Below, in pieces: positions 22,352-31,452 of a DNA stretch of 64,000 nucleotides. Position 1 is the stretch's first letter. Each line of letters starts with the position of its first letter. Position numbers and translations under genes: made by a program. Below the pieces are notes generated by a model. That model did no database searches. It had not been told where the DNA came from and saw only the letters and a program-made list of their open reading frames with translations. Origin of the DNA: Serratia sp. M24T3 (GTDB lineage: Bacteria; Pseudomonadota; Gammaproteobacteria; Enterobacterales; Enterobacteriaceae); contig NZ_AJHJ01000001.1 in assembly GCF_000257645.1 (NCBI RefSeq), positions 345,106 to 409,105 on the forward strand, written 5' to 3'.

Positions 22352-23695
22352 ATGGATAAAATTGTAATCGCTAACCGCGGCGAGATTGCCCTGCGCATTT
22401 TGCGTGCCTGTAAAGAACTGGGCATCAAAACCGTTGCTGTGCACTCTACCGCCGACCGCGACCTGAAACACGTGCTGCTGGCAGACGAAACTGTCTGTAT
22501 CGGGCCTGCACCTTCAGTCAAAAGCTATTTGAATATCCCGGCGATCATCTCTGCGGCTGAAATCACTGGCGCAGTGGCTATCCATCCCGGATACGGCTTC
22601 CTGTCCGAAAATGCTGATTTTGCTGAACAAGTCGAGCGTTCAGGCTTTATCTTCATCGGCCCGAGAGCTGAAACTATTCGCCTGATGGGTGACAAAGTTT
22701 CTGCAATCAACGCGATGAAAAAAGCTGGCGTACCTTGCGTTCCCGGCTCCGACGGTCCTTTGACCGATGATATGGAAAAAAACCGTGCTTTCGGTAAGCG
22801 CATCGGTTATCCGGTCATCATCAAAGCGTCCGGCGGCGGCGGCGGTCGCGGTATGCGCGTTGTTCGCGCAGAGAAAGATCTGGAACAGTCCATCAACATG
22901 ACGCGTGCCGAAGCCAAAGCGGCTTTCAACAACGACATGGTTTACATGGAAAAATACCTGGAAAACCCACGCCATATCGAAATTCAGGTATTGGCTGACG
23001 GTCAGGGCAGCGCAATCTATCTGGCTGAACGTGACTGCTCCATGCAGCGTCGTCACCAGAAAGTTGTCGAAGAAGCGCCAGCGCCAGGCATCACTGCCGA
23101 AATGCGTCGCTACATCGGCGAACGTTGTTCTAAAGCCTGTGTAGACATCGGCTACCGTGGCGCAGGGACTTTCGAATTCCTGTACGAAAACGGCGAGTTT
23201 TATTTCATCGAAATGAACACCCGTATTCAGGTTGAGCATCCGGTTACCGAGATGATCACCGGCGTTGATTTGATCAAAGAACAGCTGCGCATTGCCGCTG
23301 GCCAACCTTTGTCAATCAAGCAGGACGAAGTGCGTATTCAGGGACATGCGGTTGAGTGTCGTATCAACGCCGAAGACCCGAATACTTTCTTGCCAAGCCC
23401 GGGTAAAATCACTCGTTTCCATGCTCCTGGTGGTTTCGGCGTGCGCTGGGAATCTCATATCTACGCTGGCTATACCGTGCCTCCGTACTATGATTCCATG
23501 ATCGGTAAACTGATCACTTACGGCGAAAACCGCGATGTGGCGATTTCCCGTATGAAAAATGCGCTGGCCGAGCTGATCATTGATGGCATCAAAACCAACG
23601 TTGATCTGCAACTGCGCATTATGAACGACGAGAACTTCCAGAACGGTGGCACCAACATCCACTATCTCGAGAAGAAACTCGGCTTGCAGGAATAA
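22352..23695 (+). CDS. accC: Acetyl-CoA carboxylase biotin carboxylase subunit
   Basis: A 447-residue ATP-grasp enzyme that carboxylates the biotin on AccB with bicarbonate and ATP. The N-terminal pre-ATP-grasp motif [15 protein letters not shown], the Gly-rich ATP loop [14 protein letters not shown] (about 159-172) and the [16 protein letters not shown] signature (about 285-300) are intact. Size is close to E. coli (449). It forms an operon with accB and ends about 70 bp before a strong terminator. Confidence 0.97.
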   Translation: MDKIVIANRGEIALRILRACKELGIKTVAVHSTADRDLKHVLLADETVCIGPAPSVKSYLNIPAIISAAEITGAVAIHPGYGFLSENADFAEQVERSGFIFIGPRAETIRLMGDKVSAINAMKKAGVPCVPGSDGPLTDDMEKNRAFGKRIGYPVIIKASGGGGGRGMRVVRAEKDLEQSINMTRAEAKAAFNNDMVYMEKYLENPRHIEIQVLADGQGSAIYLAERDCSMQRRHQKVVEEAPAPGITAEMRRYIGERCSKACVDIGYRGAGTFEFLYENGEFYFIEMNTRIQVEHPVTEMITGVDLIKEQLRIAAGQPLSIKQDEVRIQGHAVECRINAEDPNTFLPSPGKITRFHAPGGFGVRWESHIYAGYTVPPYYDSMIGKLITYGENRDVAISRMKNALAELIIDGIKTNVDLQLRIMNDENFQNGGTNIHYLEKKLGLQE

Positions 23696-23761
23696 GCATT
23701 CTGCAACTATAAAATCCTGAACCCTTGACCTTGTAGCAATGCAGCAAGGGTGTAAGGTGAC

Positions 23762-23786
23762 AAGGCCGGATAATCCGGCCTTTTTT
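23762..23786 (+). terminator. Rho-independent terminator after accBC
   Basis: Stem GGCCGGA / TCCGGCC (23764-23770 and 23774-23780) with a 3-base loop and six T residues. It separates accBC from yhdT-panF-prmA; some read-through is possible because yhdT starts only 22 bp later. Confidence 0.9.
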
Positions 23787-23808
23787 CGTTTCTGAGGAGT
23801 GCATGTGA

Positions 23809-24057
23809 ATGCATGTCGATAAACGCTTCTTACAGGCCAATCGAGAGGCACGCTGGGCTTTCGGCCTGACCATTGCCTATATGATTGCCTGGTCGCTGGC
23901 CGCCTATCTGCCCAACGATACTCAGGGCATCACTGGCCTTCCCCACTGGTTTGAAATGGCATGCCTGCTTATCCCGCTGATTTTTATCTTGCTTAGCTGG
24001 TTGATGGTGCGCGTTATTTATCGTGATATCCCGTTGGAGGATAATCATGCGGACTGA
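23809..24057 (+). CDS. yhdT: YhdT, small membrane protein upstream of PanF
   Basis: An 82-residue DUF997-family protein with two transmembrane segments (about 18-40 and 50-75), ending in an acidic tail after IYRDIPLED. Function is unknown; it always precedes panF and overlaps it here by 11 bp, suggesting a role linked to the pantothenate transporter. GAGGAG a few bases upstream supports translation from the ATG at 23809 rather than the ATG at 23803, which meets a stop at once. Confidence 0.88.
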   Translation: MHVDKRFLQANREARWAFGLTIAYMIAWSLAAYLPNDTQGITGLPHWFEMACLLIPLIFILLSWLMVRVIYRDIPLEDNHAD

Positions 24058-25519
24058 AGTTCTGCTGCCGCTGGTGGCTTATTTATTGCTGGTATTTGGC
24101 CTGTCGGTATTTGCCTATACTCGCCGCCAGCAGGGTAATTTTCTGACCGAATATTTCCTCGGTAATCGCTCAATGGGCGGTTTCGTGCTCGCCATGACGC
24201 TGACGGCGACCTACATCAGCGCCAGCTCGTTTATCGGCGGACCGGGTGCAGCCTATAAATACGGTCTGGGCTGGGTATTGCTGGCGATGATCCAGCTGCC
24301 GGCGATGTGGCTGTCGCTGGGCGTACTAGGCAAAAAGTTTGCGATTCTGGCCCGCCGCTATAATGCGGTTACTCTCAACGACATGCTCTATGCGCGCTAC
24401 AAAAGCCGCCTGCTGGTATGGTTCGCCAGCCTGAGCCTGCTGGTGGCTTTCCTTGGGGCTATGACCGTACAGTTCGTTGGCGGTGCGCGCCTGCTTGAAA
24501 CAGTGGCGGGCATTCCATACGATACCGGCCTGCTGATTTTTGGCGTCAGTATTGCGCTGTATACTTCGTTTGGCGGCTTCCGGGCCAGCGTGCTCAACGA
24601 TGCAATGCAGGGTTTGGTCATGCTGCTCGGCACCGTTTTGCTGCTGGTGGCGGTTATCCACACTGCAGGCGGTTTGCACGCGGCGGTGGACAAACTGCAA
24701 CATATTGACCCCAAACTGGTATCGGTTACGGGCGCAGATAACGTGCTGTCACTGCCGTTTATGGCCTCATTCTGGGTGCTGGTGTGCTTTGGTGTAATTG
24801 GCCTGCCGCACACTGCCGTGCGCTGTATTTCTTATCGCGACAGCAAGGCGGTGCACCGTGGCATCGTGATCGGTACTCTGGTGATTGCAGTGCTGATGTT
24901 TGGCATGCATCTGGCGGGTGCGCTAGGTCGCGCGATCCTCCCGGACCTTAAGATCCCCGATCAAGTGATCCCGACCCTGATGATCACCGTGCTGCCACCT
25001 TTTGCCGCAGGGATCTTCCTCGCCGCGCCAATGGCCGCCATTATGTCGACCATCAATGCGCAGCTGTTACAGTCTTCGGCTACCATCGTTAAAGACCTCT
25101 ACCTTGGCGTGCGACCGGCTCAGTTGCGCAATGAGCGCCGGCTAAAACGCTTCTCAAGCCTGGCGACGCTAGTCATTGGCCTGCTGGTAGTTTTTGCCGC
25201 CTGGCATCCGCCACAGATGATTATCTGGCTTAATCTGCTGGCCTTTGGTGGATTAGAAGCGGTCTTCCTCTGGCCGCTGGTACTGGGGCTTTACTGGGAG
25301 CGTGCCAACGCTGTCGGTGCGCTGTCCTCAATGATCACTGGCGCGGTTTGTTATACCCTATTGGCCACTATTGACCTGCACATCGCAGGTTTACATCCGA
25401 TTGTTCCGTCATTGCTGCTCAGCCTGCTGGCATTTTTCATCGGCAATCGACTGGGCGAAATCAGACAAAACAAATTGTTAGAAGAGAATGGCTATGCCTT
25501 GGATCCAACTGAAAATTAA
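24047..25519 (+). CDS. panF: Sodium/pantothenate symporter PanF
   Basis: A 490-residue sodium:solute symporter family protein with about 13 membrane helices that imports pantothenate, the CoA precursor. The N-terminus ([19 protein letters not shown]), the [19 protein letters not shown] segment and [16 protein letters not shown] are typical of PanF. The ATG at 24047 is preferred to one at 24023 because it matches the known N-terminus and overlaps yhdT only slightly. It overlaps prmA by 26 bp, so yhdT-panF-prmA is a coupled set. Confidence 0.95.
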   Translation: MRTEVLLPLVAYLLLVFGLSVFAYTRRQQGNFLTEYFLGNRSMGGFVLAMTLTATYISASSFIGGPGAAYKYGLGWVLLAMIQLPAMWLSLGVLGKKFAILARRYNAVTLNDMLYARYKSRLLVWFASLSLLVAFLGAMTVQFVGGARLLETVAGIPYDTGLLIFGVSIALYTSFGGFRASVLNDAMQGLVMLLGTVLLLVAVIHTAGGLHAAVDKLQHIDPKLVSVTGADNVLSLPFMASFWVLVCFGVIGLPHTAVRCISYRDSKAVHRGIVIGTLVIAVLMFGMHLAGALGRAILPDLKIPDQVIPTLMITVLPPFAAGIFLAAPMAAIMSTINAQLLQSSATIVKDLYLGVRPAQLRNERRLKRFSSLATLVIGLLVVFAAWHPPQMIIWLNLLAFGGLEAVFLWPLVLGLYWERANAVGALSSMITGAVCYTLLATIDLHIAGLHPIVPSLLLSLLAFFIGNRLGEIRQNKLLEENGYALDPTEN

Positions 25520-26378
25520 TACCAACGCTCAGGACGCAGAAACGCTCAGCGATGCCCTGATCGAAAGCGGCGCGGTGTCTGTGACTTTCCTCGATACCCA
25601 TGACAATCCGGTATTCGAACCGCTGCCGGGCGAAACCTTGCTGTGGGGCGATACCGATGCCATCGGCCTGTATGATGCCGAAACAGATATGGAAATGGTG
25701 GTAGCGATTCTGGAAAACGAACCGCTGCTGGGTAAAGGCTTCGCGCACAAAATCGAACAGCTGGAAGACAAAGATTGGGAACGCGAGTGGATGGATAACT
25801 TCCACCCGATGCGTTTTGGCGAGCGCCTGTGGATTTGCCCAAGCTGGCGCGACGTGCCGGATCCAACCGCGGTTAACGTAATGCTCGACCCTGGTCTGGC
25901 CTTTGGTACCGGCACGCATCCGACTACCGCGATGTGCCTGCAATGGCTCGACGGACTGGACCTCGAAGGCAAAACGGTAATCGACTTCGGCTGTGGTTCA
26001 GGCATTTTGGCAATTGCCGCACTGAAGCTCGGCGCTGCTCAGGCTATCGGTATCGATATCGATCCGCAGGCTATTCAGGCAAGTCGCGACAACGCGCAAC
26101 GTAACGGTGTCTCAGAGCGTTTGTCACTGTATCTGCCTCAGGACCAGCCCGACAATCTTTCCGCCGATGTGGTGGTGGCCAACATCCTTGCTGGCCCTCT
26201 GCGCGAGCTGGCACCGCTAATCAGCGTGCTTCCGGTAACCGGAGGTCATCTTGGCCTTTCCGGCGTTCTGGCGAGTCAGGCAGCGGGCGTGGCTGAAGCC
26301 TACCAGGATACATTCACTCTGGACCCGGTGGCCGAGAAAGAAGAATGGTGCCGTATTACCGGCGTTAAAAAAGCCTGA
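25494..26378 (+). CDS. prmA: Ribosomal protein L11 methyltransferase
   Basis: A 294-residue SAM-dependent enzyme that trimethylates ribosomal protein L11. The N-terminal L11-binding domain starts [11 protein letters not shown] and the catalytic domain has the SAM-binding motif [20 protein letters not shown] near residue 165 and [16 protein letters not shown]. The start at 25494 is favoured over the ATG at 25488 because GAAGAG is better spaced and the protein then begins like E. coli PrmA. It overlaps panF and ends 12 bp before a terminator-like hairpin. Confidence 0.96.
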   Translation: MPWIQLKINTNAQDAETLSDALIESGAVSVTFLDTHDNPVFEPLPGETLLWGDTDAIGLYDAETDMEMVVAILENEPLLGKGFAHKIEQLEDKDWEREWMDNFHPMRFGERLWICPSWRDVPDPTAVNVMLDPGLAFGTGTHPTTAMCLQWLDGLDLEGKTVIDFGCGSGILAIAALKLGAAQAIGIDIDPQAIQASRDNAQRNGVSERLSLYLPQDQPDNLSADVVVANILAGPLRELAPLISVLPVTGGHLGLSGVLASQAAGVAEAYQDTFTLDPVAEKEEWCRITGVKKA

Positions 26379-26390
26379 TTTTCTGCCTGG

Positions 26391-26418
26391 CAGCAAGGGG
26401 AGCCGGTCCCCCTTGCTG
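26391..26418 (+). terminator. Terminator-like hairpin after prmA
   Basis: Inverted repeat CAGCAAGGGG (26391-26400) / CCCCTTGCTG (26409-26418), 10 bp with an 8-base loop. Only two T residues follow, so termination may be partial. Confidence 0.65.
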
Positions 26419-26738
26419 TTACATCGCTATCTTCATACCCTCTTTAACCAATTATGCATCTCTGACCGTTAACAATTTTGACCAGACATTGGTTGTTTTT
26501 TAACAAAAATGCGGTACGTATCACGGAATTGACCCGGTTATTGCTACTTAAAAGCGCAATATTCCCCTTAGAATCCGCTGTTATATTGCCTTTAATCAGC
26601 GATAAGTAAGTAAATTATTGAAGCGCACAATTTGAGCATTAGCTCATAAATTATTGTTTTTCCTATAAAAAATAATTATTAACATCATAATATTGATGCA
26701 AAGGTGCTTTTTCACGGCTAATTGGTTAAAGTTTGGCC

Positions 26739-26767
26739 TTTCATATCCCGCGAAAAATGCGTAATAT
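26739..26767 (+). promoter_or_regulatory. dusB-fis promoter (growth-rate controlled)
   Basis: -35 TTTCAT (26739-26744) and -10 TAATAT (26762-26767), 17 bp apart, followed by a GC-rich discriminator (ACGCGCCC). From memory this and roughly 100 bp of AT-rich upstream DNA are nearly the same as the E. coli fis promoter, which is activated by IHF, repressed by Fis and shut off by ppGpp/DksA. The 386-bp gap from prmA to dusB holds this region and no gene. Confidence 0.85.
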
Positions 26768-26804
26768 ACGCGCCCTTGCGGACTTCAGTATGGTCTTTCC
26801 TAGT

Positions 26805-27770
26805 ATGCGCATTGGACACCACCAGCTTACAAATTGCCTGATTGCCGCCCCAATGGCCGGTATTACAGACCGACCGTTTCGTGCCTTATGTCATTCAATG
26901 GGTGCTGGAATGGCAGTATCCGAAATGCTGTCCTCTAATCCAGAGGTCTGGCGTACGGATAAGTCGCGTTTGCGTATGGTACATAGTGATGAGTCAGGGA
27001 TACGCGCCGTGCAGATTGCCGGTTGTGACCCTGAAGATATGGCCGCCGCCGCCCGTATTAACGTGGAGGCCGGTGCTCAGATCATTGACATCAATATGGG
27101 TTGCCCAGCCAAGAAAGTGAACCGCAAACTGGCAGGCTCTGCGTTGCTACAGTACCCGGATCTGGTCGAACAGATCCTCCGGTCAGTGGTTAACGCGGTT
27201 GATGTGCCGGTCACGTTGAAAATTCGTACTGGTTGGGATCCGGAAAACCGGAATTGTGTAAAGATTGCCCAATTGGCTGAAGACTGTGGTATTCAGGCCT
27301 TGACGATTCATGGCCGAACCCGTGCCTGCCTCTTCAATGGAGAAGCAGAGTACAACAGTATTCGGACAGTTAAGCAGAGTGTTTCCATTCCGATTATCGC
27401 GAATGGCGACATAACTGACCCGCATAAAGCCAGAGCGGTGCTCGACTACACTGGAGCTGATGCTCTGATGATAGGACGTGCCGCTCAGGGGAGACCCTGG
27501 ATCTTCCGGGAAATCCAGCATTATCTGGACACAGGGGAGCTGTTACCGCCGCCACCACTTGGGGAAGTACAGCGCTTGATGATAGGGCACGTACGGGAAC
27601 TGCACGACTTTTATGGTCAAGGCAAAGGATTCCGTATCGCCCGTAAGCACGTCTCCTGGTATTTACAGGAACATGCCCCGAATGACCAGTTTCGGCGCTC
27701 CTTCAACGCCATAGAGGATGCCAGCGAACAGCTGGAGGCGTTGGAAGCATATTTCGAAAATCTTGCGTAA
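26805..27770 (+). CDS. dusB: tRNA-dihydrouridine synthase B
   Basis: A 321-residue FMN-dependent enzyme that reduces uridine 17 in the D-loop of tRNAs. The N-terminal TIM barrel contains [16 protein letters not shown], the catalytic cysteine in [13 protein letters not shown] (about residue 100) and the FMN phosphate site near [16 protein letters not shown]. The start at 26805 (MRIGHHQL) gives the E. coli length. In-frame upstream codons from 26733 lie before or within the promoter and cannot be translated from that transcript. It is cotranscribed with fis, 21 bp downstream. Confidence 0.97.
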   Translation: MRIGHHQLTNCLIAAPMAGITDRPFRALCHSMGAGMAVSEMLSSNPEVWRTDKSRLRMVHSDESGIRAVQIAGCDPEDMAAAARINVEAGAQIIDINMGCPAKKVNRKLAGSALLQYPDLVEQILRSVVNAVDVPVTLKIRTGWDPENRNCVKIAQLAEDCGIQALTIHGRTRACLFNGEAEYNSIRTVKQSVSIPIIANGDITDPHKARAVLDYTGADALMIGRAAQGRPWIFREIQHYLDTGELLPPPPLGEVQRLMIGHVRELHDFYGQGKGFRIARKHVSWYLQEHAPNDQFRRSFNAIEDASEQLEALEAYFENLA

Positions 27771-27791
27771 CAAAAAAGAGCTGACAGAACT

Positions 27792-28088
27792 ATGTTCGAA
27801 CAACGCGTGAATTCTGATGTACTGACCGTTTCTACCGTTAATTCTCAGGATCAGGTAACCCAAAAACCCCTGCGTGACTCGGTAAAACAAGCACTTAAGG
27901 GCTATTTTGCTCAACTGAACGGTCAAGACGTCAATGACCTGTATGAGCTGGTATTGGCTGAAGTTGAACAGCCACTGCTGGACATGGTGATGCAGTACAC
28001 CCGTGGCAACCAGACTCGTGCAGCCCTGATGATGGGTATCAACCGCGGTACTCTGCGTAAGAAACTGAAAAAATACGGCATGAACTGA
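27792..28088 (+). CDS. fis: DNA-binding protein Fis
   Basis: A 98-residue nucleoid protein and global regulator, abundant in early exponential growth. From memory it is nearly identical to E. coli Fis, including the C-terminal helix-turn-helix [21 protein letters not shown] see one difference (KGYF in place of KNYF, about residue 36). It is the second gene of the dusB-fis operon and ends 22 bp before a strong terminator. Confidence 0.99.
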   Translation: MFEQRVNSDVLTVSTVNSQDQVTQKPLRDSVKQALKGYFAQLNGQDVNDLYELVLAEVEQPLLDMVMQYTRGNQTRAALMMGINRGTLRKKLKKYGMN

Positions 28089-28110
28089 TACTAATCAGTT
28101 AAGTGTTTGA

Positions 28111-28147
28111 AAAAAGGCGCCTTTATCGAAAGATAGGGCGCCTTTTT
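28111..28147 (+). terminator. Rho-independent terminator after fis
   Basis: Stem AAAAAGGCGCC / GGCGCCTTTTT with the G+C core at 28116-28121 and 28137-28142, followed by T residues. It can work in both directions. Confidence 0.92.
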
Positions 28148-28230
28148 GTTTTTGTTTGAGCATAAAAAAGAAAGGGGCAACGTATAATAACGATGCCCCG
28201 GTAATGATTTATTTACAGGAATATAAAAAA

Positions 28231-28431
28231 CTAATCGTGACGAACAGGTTCGTGACGTACTGGCATTTGGTGACGCGGCGCCGGGTGGTGGATCACACGA
28301 TGCACCGGGTGATGAACAATATGGCGCGGTGGCGGTGGACGATGACCTTCAGGGCCTTCGGCATGAGCGGTAGCTAACACGGCATTGCTGGCCAGCACAG
28401 TAAAAATCATGGCTAAAGTTGTCTTCTTCAT
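28231..28431 (-). CDS. Small exported His/Pro-rich protein
   Basis: A 66-residue protein, not recognised as a named family. Residues 1-24 form a clear Sec signal peptide ending in an ALATAHA-type cleavage site. The predicted 42-residue mature chain contains 10 His and 10 Pro, no Cys, and repeats of H-H-P and R-H. This composition suggests periplasmic divalent metal binding (Ni, Zn or Cu), but this is inference. The start at 28431 (MKKTTLAM) has AAAGGA seven to eight bases upstream. It converges on fis and lies alone, upstream of lpxP on the other strand. Confidence 0.75.
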   Translation of the reverse strand: MKKTTLAMIFTVLASNAVLATAHAEGPEGHRPPPPRHIVHHPVHRVIHHPAPRHQMPVRHEPVRHD

Positions 28432-28722
28432 GGGGTTATCCTTTGAGTTATTTTGTTGTTGCAACATCTACAGCGAGGAATATCAACGACAGCGTGAAGA
28501 ACTCATACCCTGAAATATCCTAAAAAATCAGACCTTACGGTTTATTTACCTTTAGAAGATAATTTCATTACCAGATAGAAAGATCTTTTACAGCAACGCT
28601 ATTTTTAATGATTAATCGTTAGCCTTTCAGCCCTCGTTTCTATTTACAAACAGACATAATCATCGCGCAAAATTCGCTCAAATTAGCATTATTCCCTCAC
28701 CTATCGGCGGCTAAAGACGTGT

Positions 28723-28728
28723 TATACT
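28723..28728 (+). promoter_or_regulatory. Candidate -10 of lpxP in a long leader region
   Basis: The 510 bp between the His-rich gene and lpxP hold no gene. TATACT at 28723-28728 is the best -10 candidate on the plus strand and would give a leader of about 205 nt. I see no matching -35. I could not find a credible sigma-E promoter, which controls lpxP in some relatives. The unusually long leader would suit the cold-induced control known for E. coli lpxP. Confidence 0.3.
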
Positions 28729-28941
28729 GTTCTACAAGAGTCGAATTCGCCCGCCAATCGCCTACGCATAGCCTTTTAGCCCCGCGATCCCGCCTTTTAA
28801 TGTAAAGATTCGAGAATTTGTGCTCTTTGCACAACTTATATTGCATTCGGTAGTCCGAATATTTGCAAACCAAGCACGTATCGCGATTAAGCTTTTCCGT
28901 ACGCGTTACCTAAATTCACTCATATTGATGATTGAAATTAC

Positions 28942-29865
28942 ATGACCGCTCCAACCCAAAGTTTTAAAAAGTCTTTTTTACGTCCCCGCTACTGGCTGAC
29001 CTGGTTTGGCCTGGGCGTACTGTTTTTGCTGGTTCAGCTACCCTATCCGGTTTTATATCGTCTTGGCGTCTGGCTCGGCCGCACGTCCATGCGTTTCCTT
29101 AAACGCCGCGTTTCTATTACGCGCCGCAATTTAGAGCTGTGCTTTCCCGATATGCCCAGCGATGTCATTGAGCAAAAAATAGTTAAAAATTTCGAGTCTC
29201 TCGGCATGGGTCTGCTAGAAACGGGTATGGCCTGGTTCTGGTCCGATACCCGCGTCAAACGCTGGTTTGAAGTCAGCGGCCTAAACCATCTGAAAATGGC
29301 TCAGCAAGACAATCAGGGCGTTTTGGTTATCGGCGTTCACTTTATGTCGCTTGAACTTGGTGGCCGCGCTATGGGCCTCTGCCAGCCGATGATGGCGATG
29401 TATCGACCACACAACAACAAAGCGATGGAGTTTGTTCAAACCTGGGGTCGTCTGCGCTCGAACAAAGCGATGCTGGATCGCAAAGACTTACGCGGAATGG
29501 TTCACGCGCTTAAAAAGGGTGAAGCGGTCTGGTTTGCCCCAGATCAGGACTACGGCCCGCGCGGCAGCGTATTTGCTCCGCTGTTTGCTGTCGATCAAGC
29601 CGCAACGACCAGTGGAACGTTTATGCTGGCCCGTCTGGCAAAACCGGCGCTCGTTTCAGTTGTTCTGATCCGCAAAGACAAAGGCGCGGGTTATGACCTG
29701 GTTATCCAGCCTGCCCTCACCGGTTATCCAATCGATGATGAGTTGGCGGCAGCGGCGTATATGAACCGCGTTGTCGAAAAAGAAATCATGCGTGCGCCGG
29801 AGCAATACCTTTGGCTACACCGCCGCTTCAAAACTCGTCCTGAAGGCGCACCTTCGCTCTATTGA
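28942..29865 (+). CDS. lpxP: Lipid A palmitoleoyltransferase LpxP (LpxL-family late acyltransferase)
   Basis: A 307-residue inner-membrane acyltransferase that adds a secondary acyl chain to Kdo2-lipid IVA. It has one N-terminal membrane segment and the catalytic HX4E motif in [12 protein letters not shown] (about residue 131). The N-terminal block [16 protein letters not shown] and the RPHNNK and APDQDYG segments look closer to LpxP, the cold-induced palmitoleoyl paralog, than to LpxL. The assignment between the paralogs is fairly but not fully sure. It is monocistronic with its own terminator. No strong Shine-Dalgarno precedes the ATG. Confidence 0.85.
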   Translation: MTAPTQSFKKSFLRPRYWLTWFGLGVLFLLVQLPYPVLYRLGVWLGRTSMRFLKRRVSITRRNLELCFPDMPSDVIEQKIVKNFESLGMGLLETGMAWFWSDTRVKRWFEVSGLNHLKMAQQDNQGVLVIGVHFMSLELGGRAMGLCQPMMAMYRPHNNKAMEFVQTWGRLRSNKAMLDRKDLRGMVHALKKGEAVWFAPDQDYGPRGSVFAPLFAVDQAATTSGTFMLARLAKPALVSVVLIRKDKGAGYDLVIQPALTGYPIDDELAAAAYMNRVVEKEIMRAPEQYLWLHRRFKTRPEGAPSLY

Positions 29866-29886
29866 TTGAAAACCTAGCAAGCTATC

Positions 29887-29914
29887 AACCCGGCCATCGT
29901 GTCGGGTTTTTTTA
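29887..29914 (+). terminator. Rho-independent terminator after lpxP
   Basis: Stem AACCCG (29887-29892) / CGGGTT (29903-29908) followed by seven or more T residues. Confidence 0.85.
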
Positions 29915-30080
29915 TTTCCTTTTCCACCCCCCTTTCAATGTTGTGTGCAAATTTTTCACAATGTCTCTCATTACTTCTCATCAGATAAACCCTGTCACAC
30001 TTATGATTCATTCATCGTAAAAATATTACCGTATGTTATTAAAATCATCGATTAGGTATCTAACTCCCCGAAATTTTGCA

Positions 30081-30103
30081 ATGGTGCGCACCATTTTGCA
30101 GCA
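30081..30103 (+). promoter_or_regulatory. NtrC-like enhancer site upstream of aapJ
   Basis: The 17-mer CGCACCATTTTGCAGCA (30087-30103) fits the NtrC consensus TGCACCA-N4-TGGTGCA at most half-site positions. It overlaps a perfect palindrome ATGGTGCGCACCAT (30081-30094), so two overlapping sites may exist. It lies about 110-130 bp upstream of the sigma-54 promoter, the usual enhancer distance. Confidence 0.65.
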
Positions 30104-30207
30104 AAGATGTTTACAGCGCCCTAAATTAGGTCAATAAATCTCCTGATGCATATCAATGTTACTGTTCAATTACGTAACGGTACTTGATTGCTAAGCATTT
30201 TCAATGT

Positions 30208-30222
30208 TGGCACTCCCTTTGC
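30208..30222 (+). promoter_or_regulatory. Sigma-54 promoter of the aapJQMP operon
   Basis: TGGCAC (30208-30213), five bases, then TTGC (30219-30222): an exact -24/-12 RpoN element with the invariant GG and GC 12 bp apart. Transcription would start near 30234, leaving a leader of about 100 nt before aapJ. E. coli yhdWXYZ belongs to the NtrC regulon, so nitrogen-limited expression is expected. The 469-bp lpxP-aapJ gap otherwise holds only the lpxP terminator and the NtrC-like site. Confidence 0.8.
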
Positions 30223-30334
30223 TTTAGCCGTTTTGCTCGTACGATTCAGAGCAAAGGGCTTTGCCCCATAAACAGACAGGGTGCTCCGGCACTCATAAAA
30301 TAATAATTTTCGCTCTCGCCTCACAGGACGATTT

Positions 30335-31360
30335 ATGAAAAAAATACTGCTCTCAACGCTGATTGCCGCCGCAAGTTTCGTTACCCTGGCTGGACAGGCT
30401 CACGCCGGAACGACTCTGGACGCAATTAAGAAAAACGGCTTTATCAAATGCGGTATCAGCGACGGTTTGCCTGGTTTCTCTTCCAAGGACGACAAGGGAA
30501 ATATCACCGGTCTCGACGTTGACGTTTGCCGTGCAGTCGCGGCTGCGCTATTCGGCGATGCGACCAAAGTGAAATACACCCCACTGACGGCGAAAGAGCG
30601 CTTTACCGCGTTACAGTCAGGTGAAGTAGACATCCTCTCCCGTAACACTACCTGGACCTCATCCCGCGATGGCGGCATGGGCATGATTTTCGCTGGCGTA
30701 AACTATTACGACGGCATCGGCTTCCTGACGCACAAGAAAGCCGACCTAAAGAGCGCGAAAGAGCTGGACGGCGCAACGGTCTGCCTGCAGGCCGGTACTG
30801 ACACTGAGTTGAACGTAGCCGACTACTTCAAAGCCAACAAAATGACCTTCACCCCGGTCACCTTCGACCGTTCGAGCGACAGCGCCAAAGCGCTGGAATC
30901 TGGCCGTTGCGATACGCTGTCTTCTGATCAGTCTCAACTGTATGCATTGCGCCAGTCTCTGGGCAAACCCGATGACTACATCGTACTGCCAGAAGTCATT
31001 TCCAAAGAACCTCTCGGCCCTGTGGTGCGTCGCGGTGACGAAGACTGGCTGGAAATCGTGCGCTGGTCACTGTTTGCCATGCTGAATGCCGAAGAGATGG
31101 GCGTAACCTCGCAAAATGTTGAAGCGATGGCAGCCAATCCAACTACGCCAGACATGGGCAACCTGCTGGGTAAAACCGGTACTTACGGCGCAGACCTGAA
31201 ACTGCCTAACGATTTCGTGGTGAAAATCGTTAAACAGGTGGGTAACTATGGTGAAAGCTTCGACCGCAACGTCGGTATGGGCAGCCCGCTGAAAATTGCT
31301 CGTGGCCAGAATGCGCTGTGGAACAAAGGCGGTATCCAGTACGCACCACCGGTTCGTTAA
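30335..31360 (+). CDS. aapJ: General L-amino acid ABC transporter, periplasmic binding protein AapJ/YhdW
   Basis: A 341-residue periplasmic solute-binding protein of the polar amino acid family, the length of E. coli YhdW. The signal peptide spans residues 1-24 (cleavage after GQAHA). Domain signatures include FIKCGISDGLPGFSSKD and NTTWTSSRD. It captures a broad range of L-amino acids for the AapQMP membrane complex. It is the first gene of the operon and is followed by a hairpin, which probably keeps its expression above that of the permease genes. Confidence 0.94.
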   Translation: MKKILLSTLIAAASFVTLAGQAHAGTTLDAIKKNGFIKCGISDGLPGFSSKDDKGNITGLDVDVCRAVAAALFGDATKVKYTPLTAKERFTALQSGEVDILSRNTTWTSSRDGGMGMIFAGVNYYDGIGFLTHKKADLKSAKELDGATVCLQAGTDTELNVADYFKANKMTFTPVTFDRSSDSAKALESGRCDTLSSDQSQLYALRQSLGKPDDYIVLPEVISKEPLGPVVRRGDEDWLEIVRWSLFAMLNAEEMGVTSQNVEAMAANPTTPDMGNLLGKTGTYGADLKLPNDFVVKIVKQVGNYGESFDRNVGMGSPLKIARGQNALWNKGGIQYAPPVR

Positions 31361-31375
31361 TTCCTGCCGGATGTT

Positions 31376-31398
31376 GGCATGCCAGCTCTTGGCATGCC
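31376..31398 (+). promoter_or_regulatory. Intra-operon hairpin between aapJ and aapQ
   Basis: Two copies of the self-complementary octamer GGCATGCC (31376-31383 and 31391-31398), 7 bp apart, in the 92-bp aapJ-aapQ gap. They can pair with each other to form an 8-bp stem. Such elements commonly protect the upstream binding-protein mRNA. Confidence 0.65.
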
Positions 31399-31452
31399 GC
31401 TTCCACCAAGACCTTGTAACACTCGAATTACCGCATACTGAGGCTGGCTCTT

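Noticed and set aside
22640..23305. Open frame of 221 codons opposite accC
   Set aside because: Antisense to a highly conserved gene; no signal for translation.
26733..26804. N-terminal extension of DusB by 24 residues
   Set aside because: The extension would lie in the promoter region; the start at 26805 gives the family N-terminus and length.
28468..28941. Sigma-E promoter or cold box upstream of lpxP
   Set aside because: No GAACTT-N16-TCTGA-like pair and no match to the cspA cold box could be found by eye.
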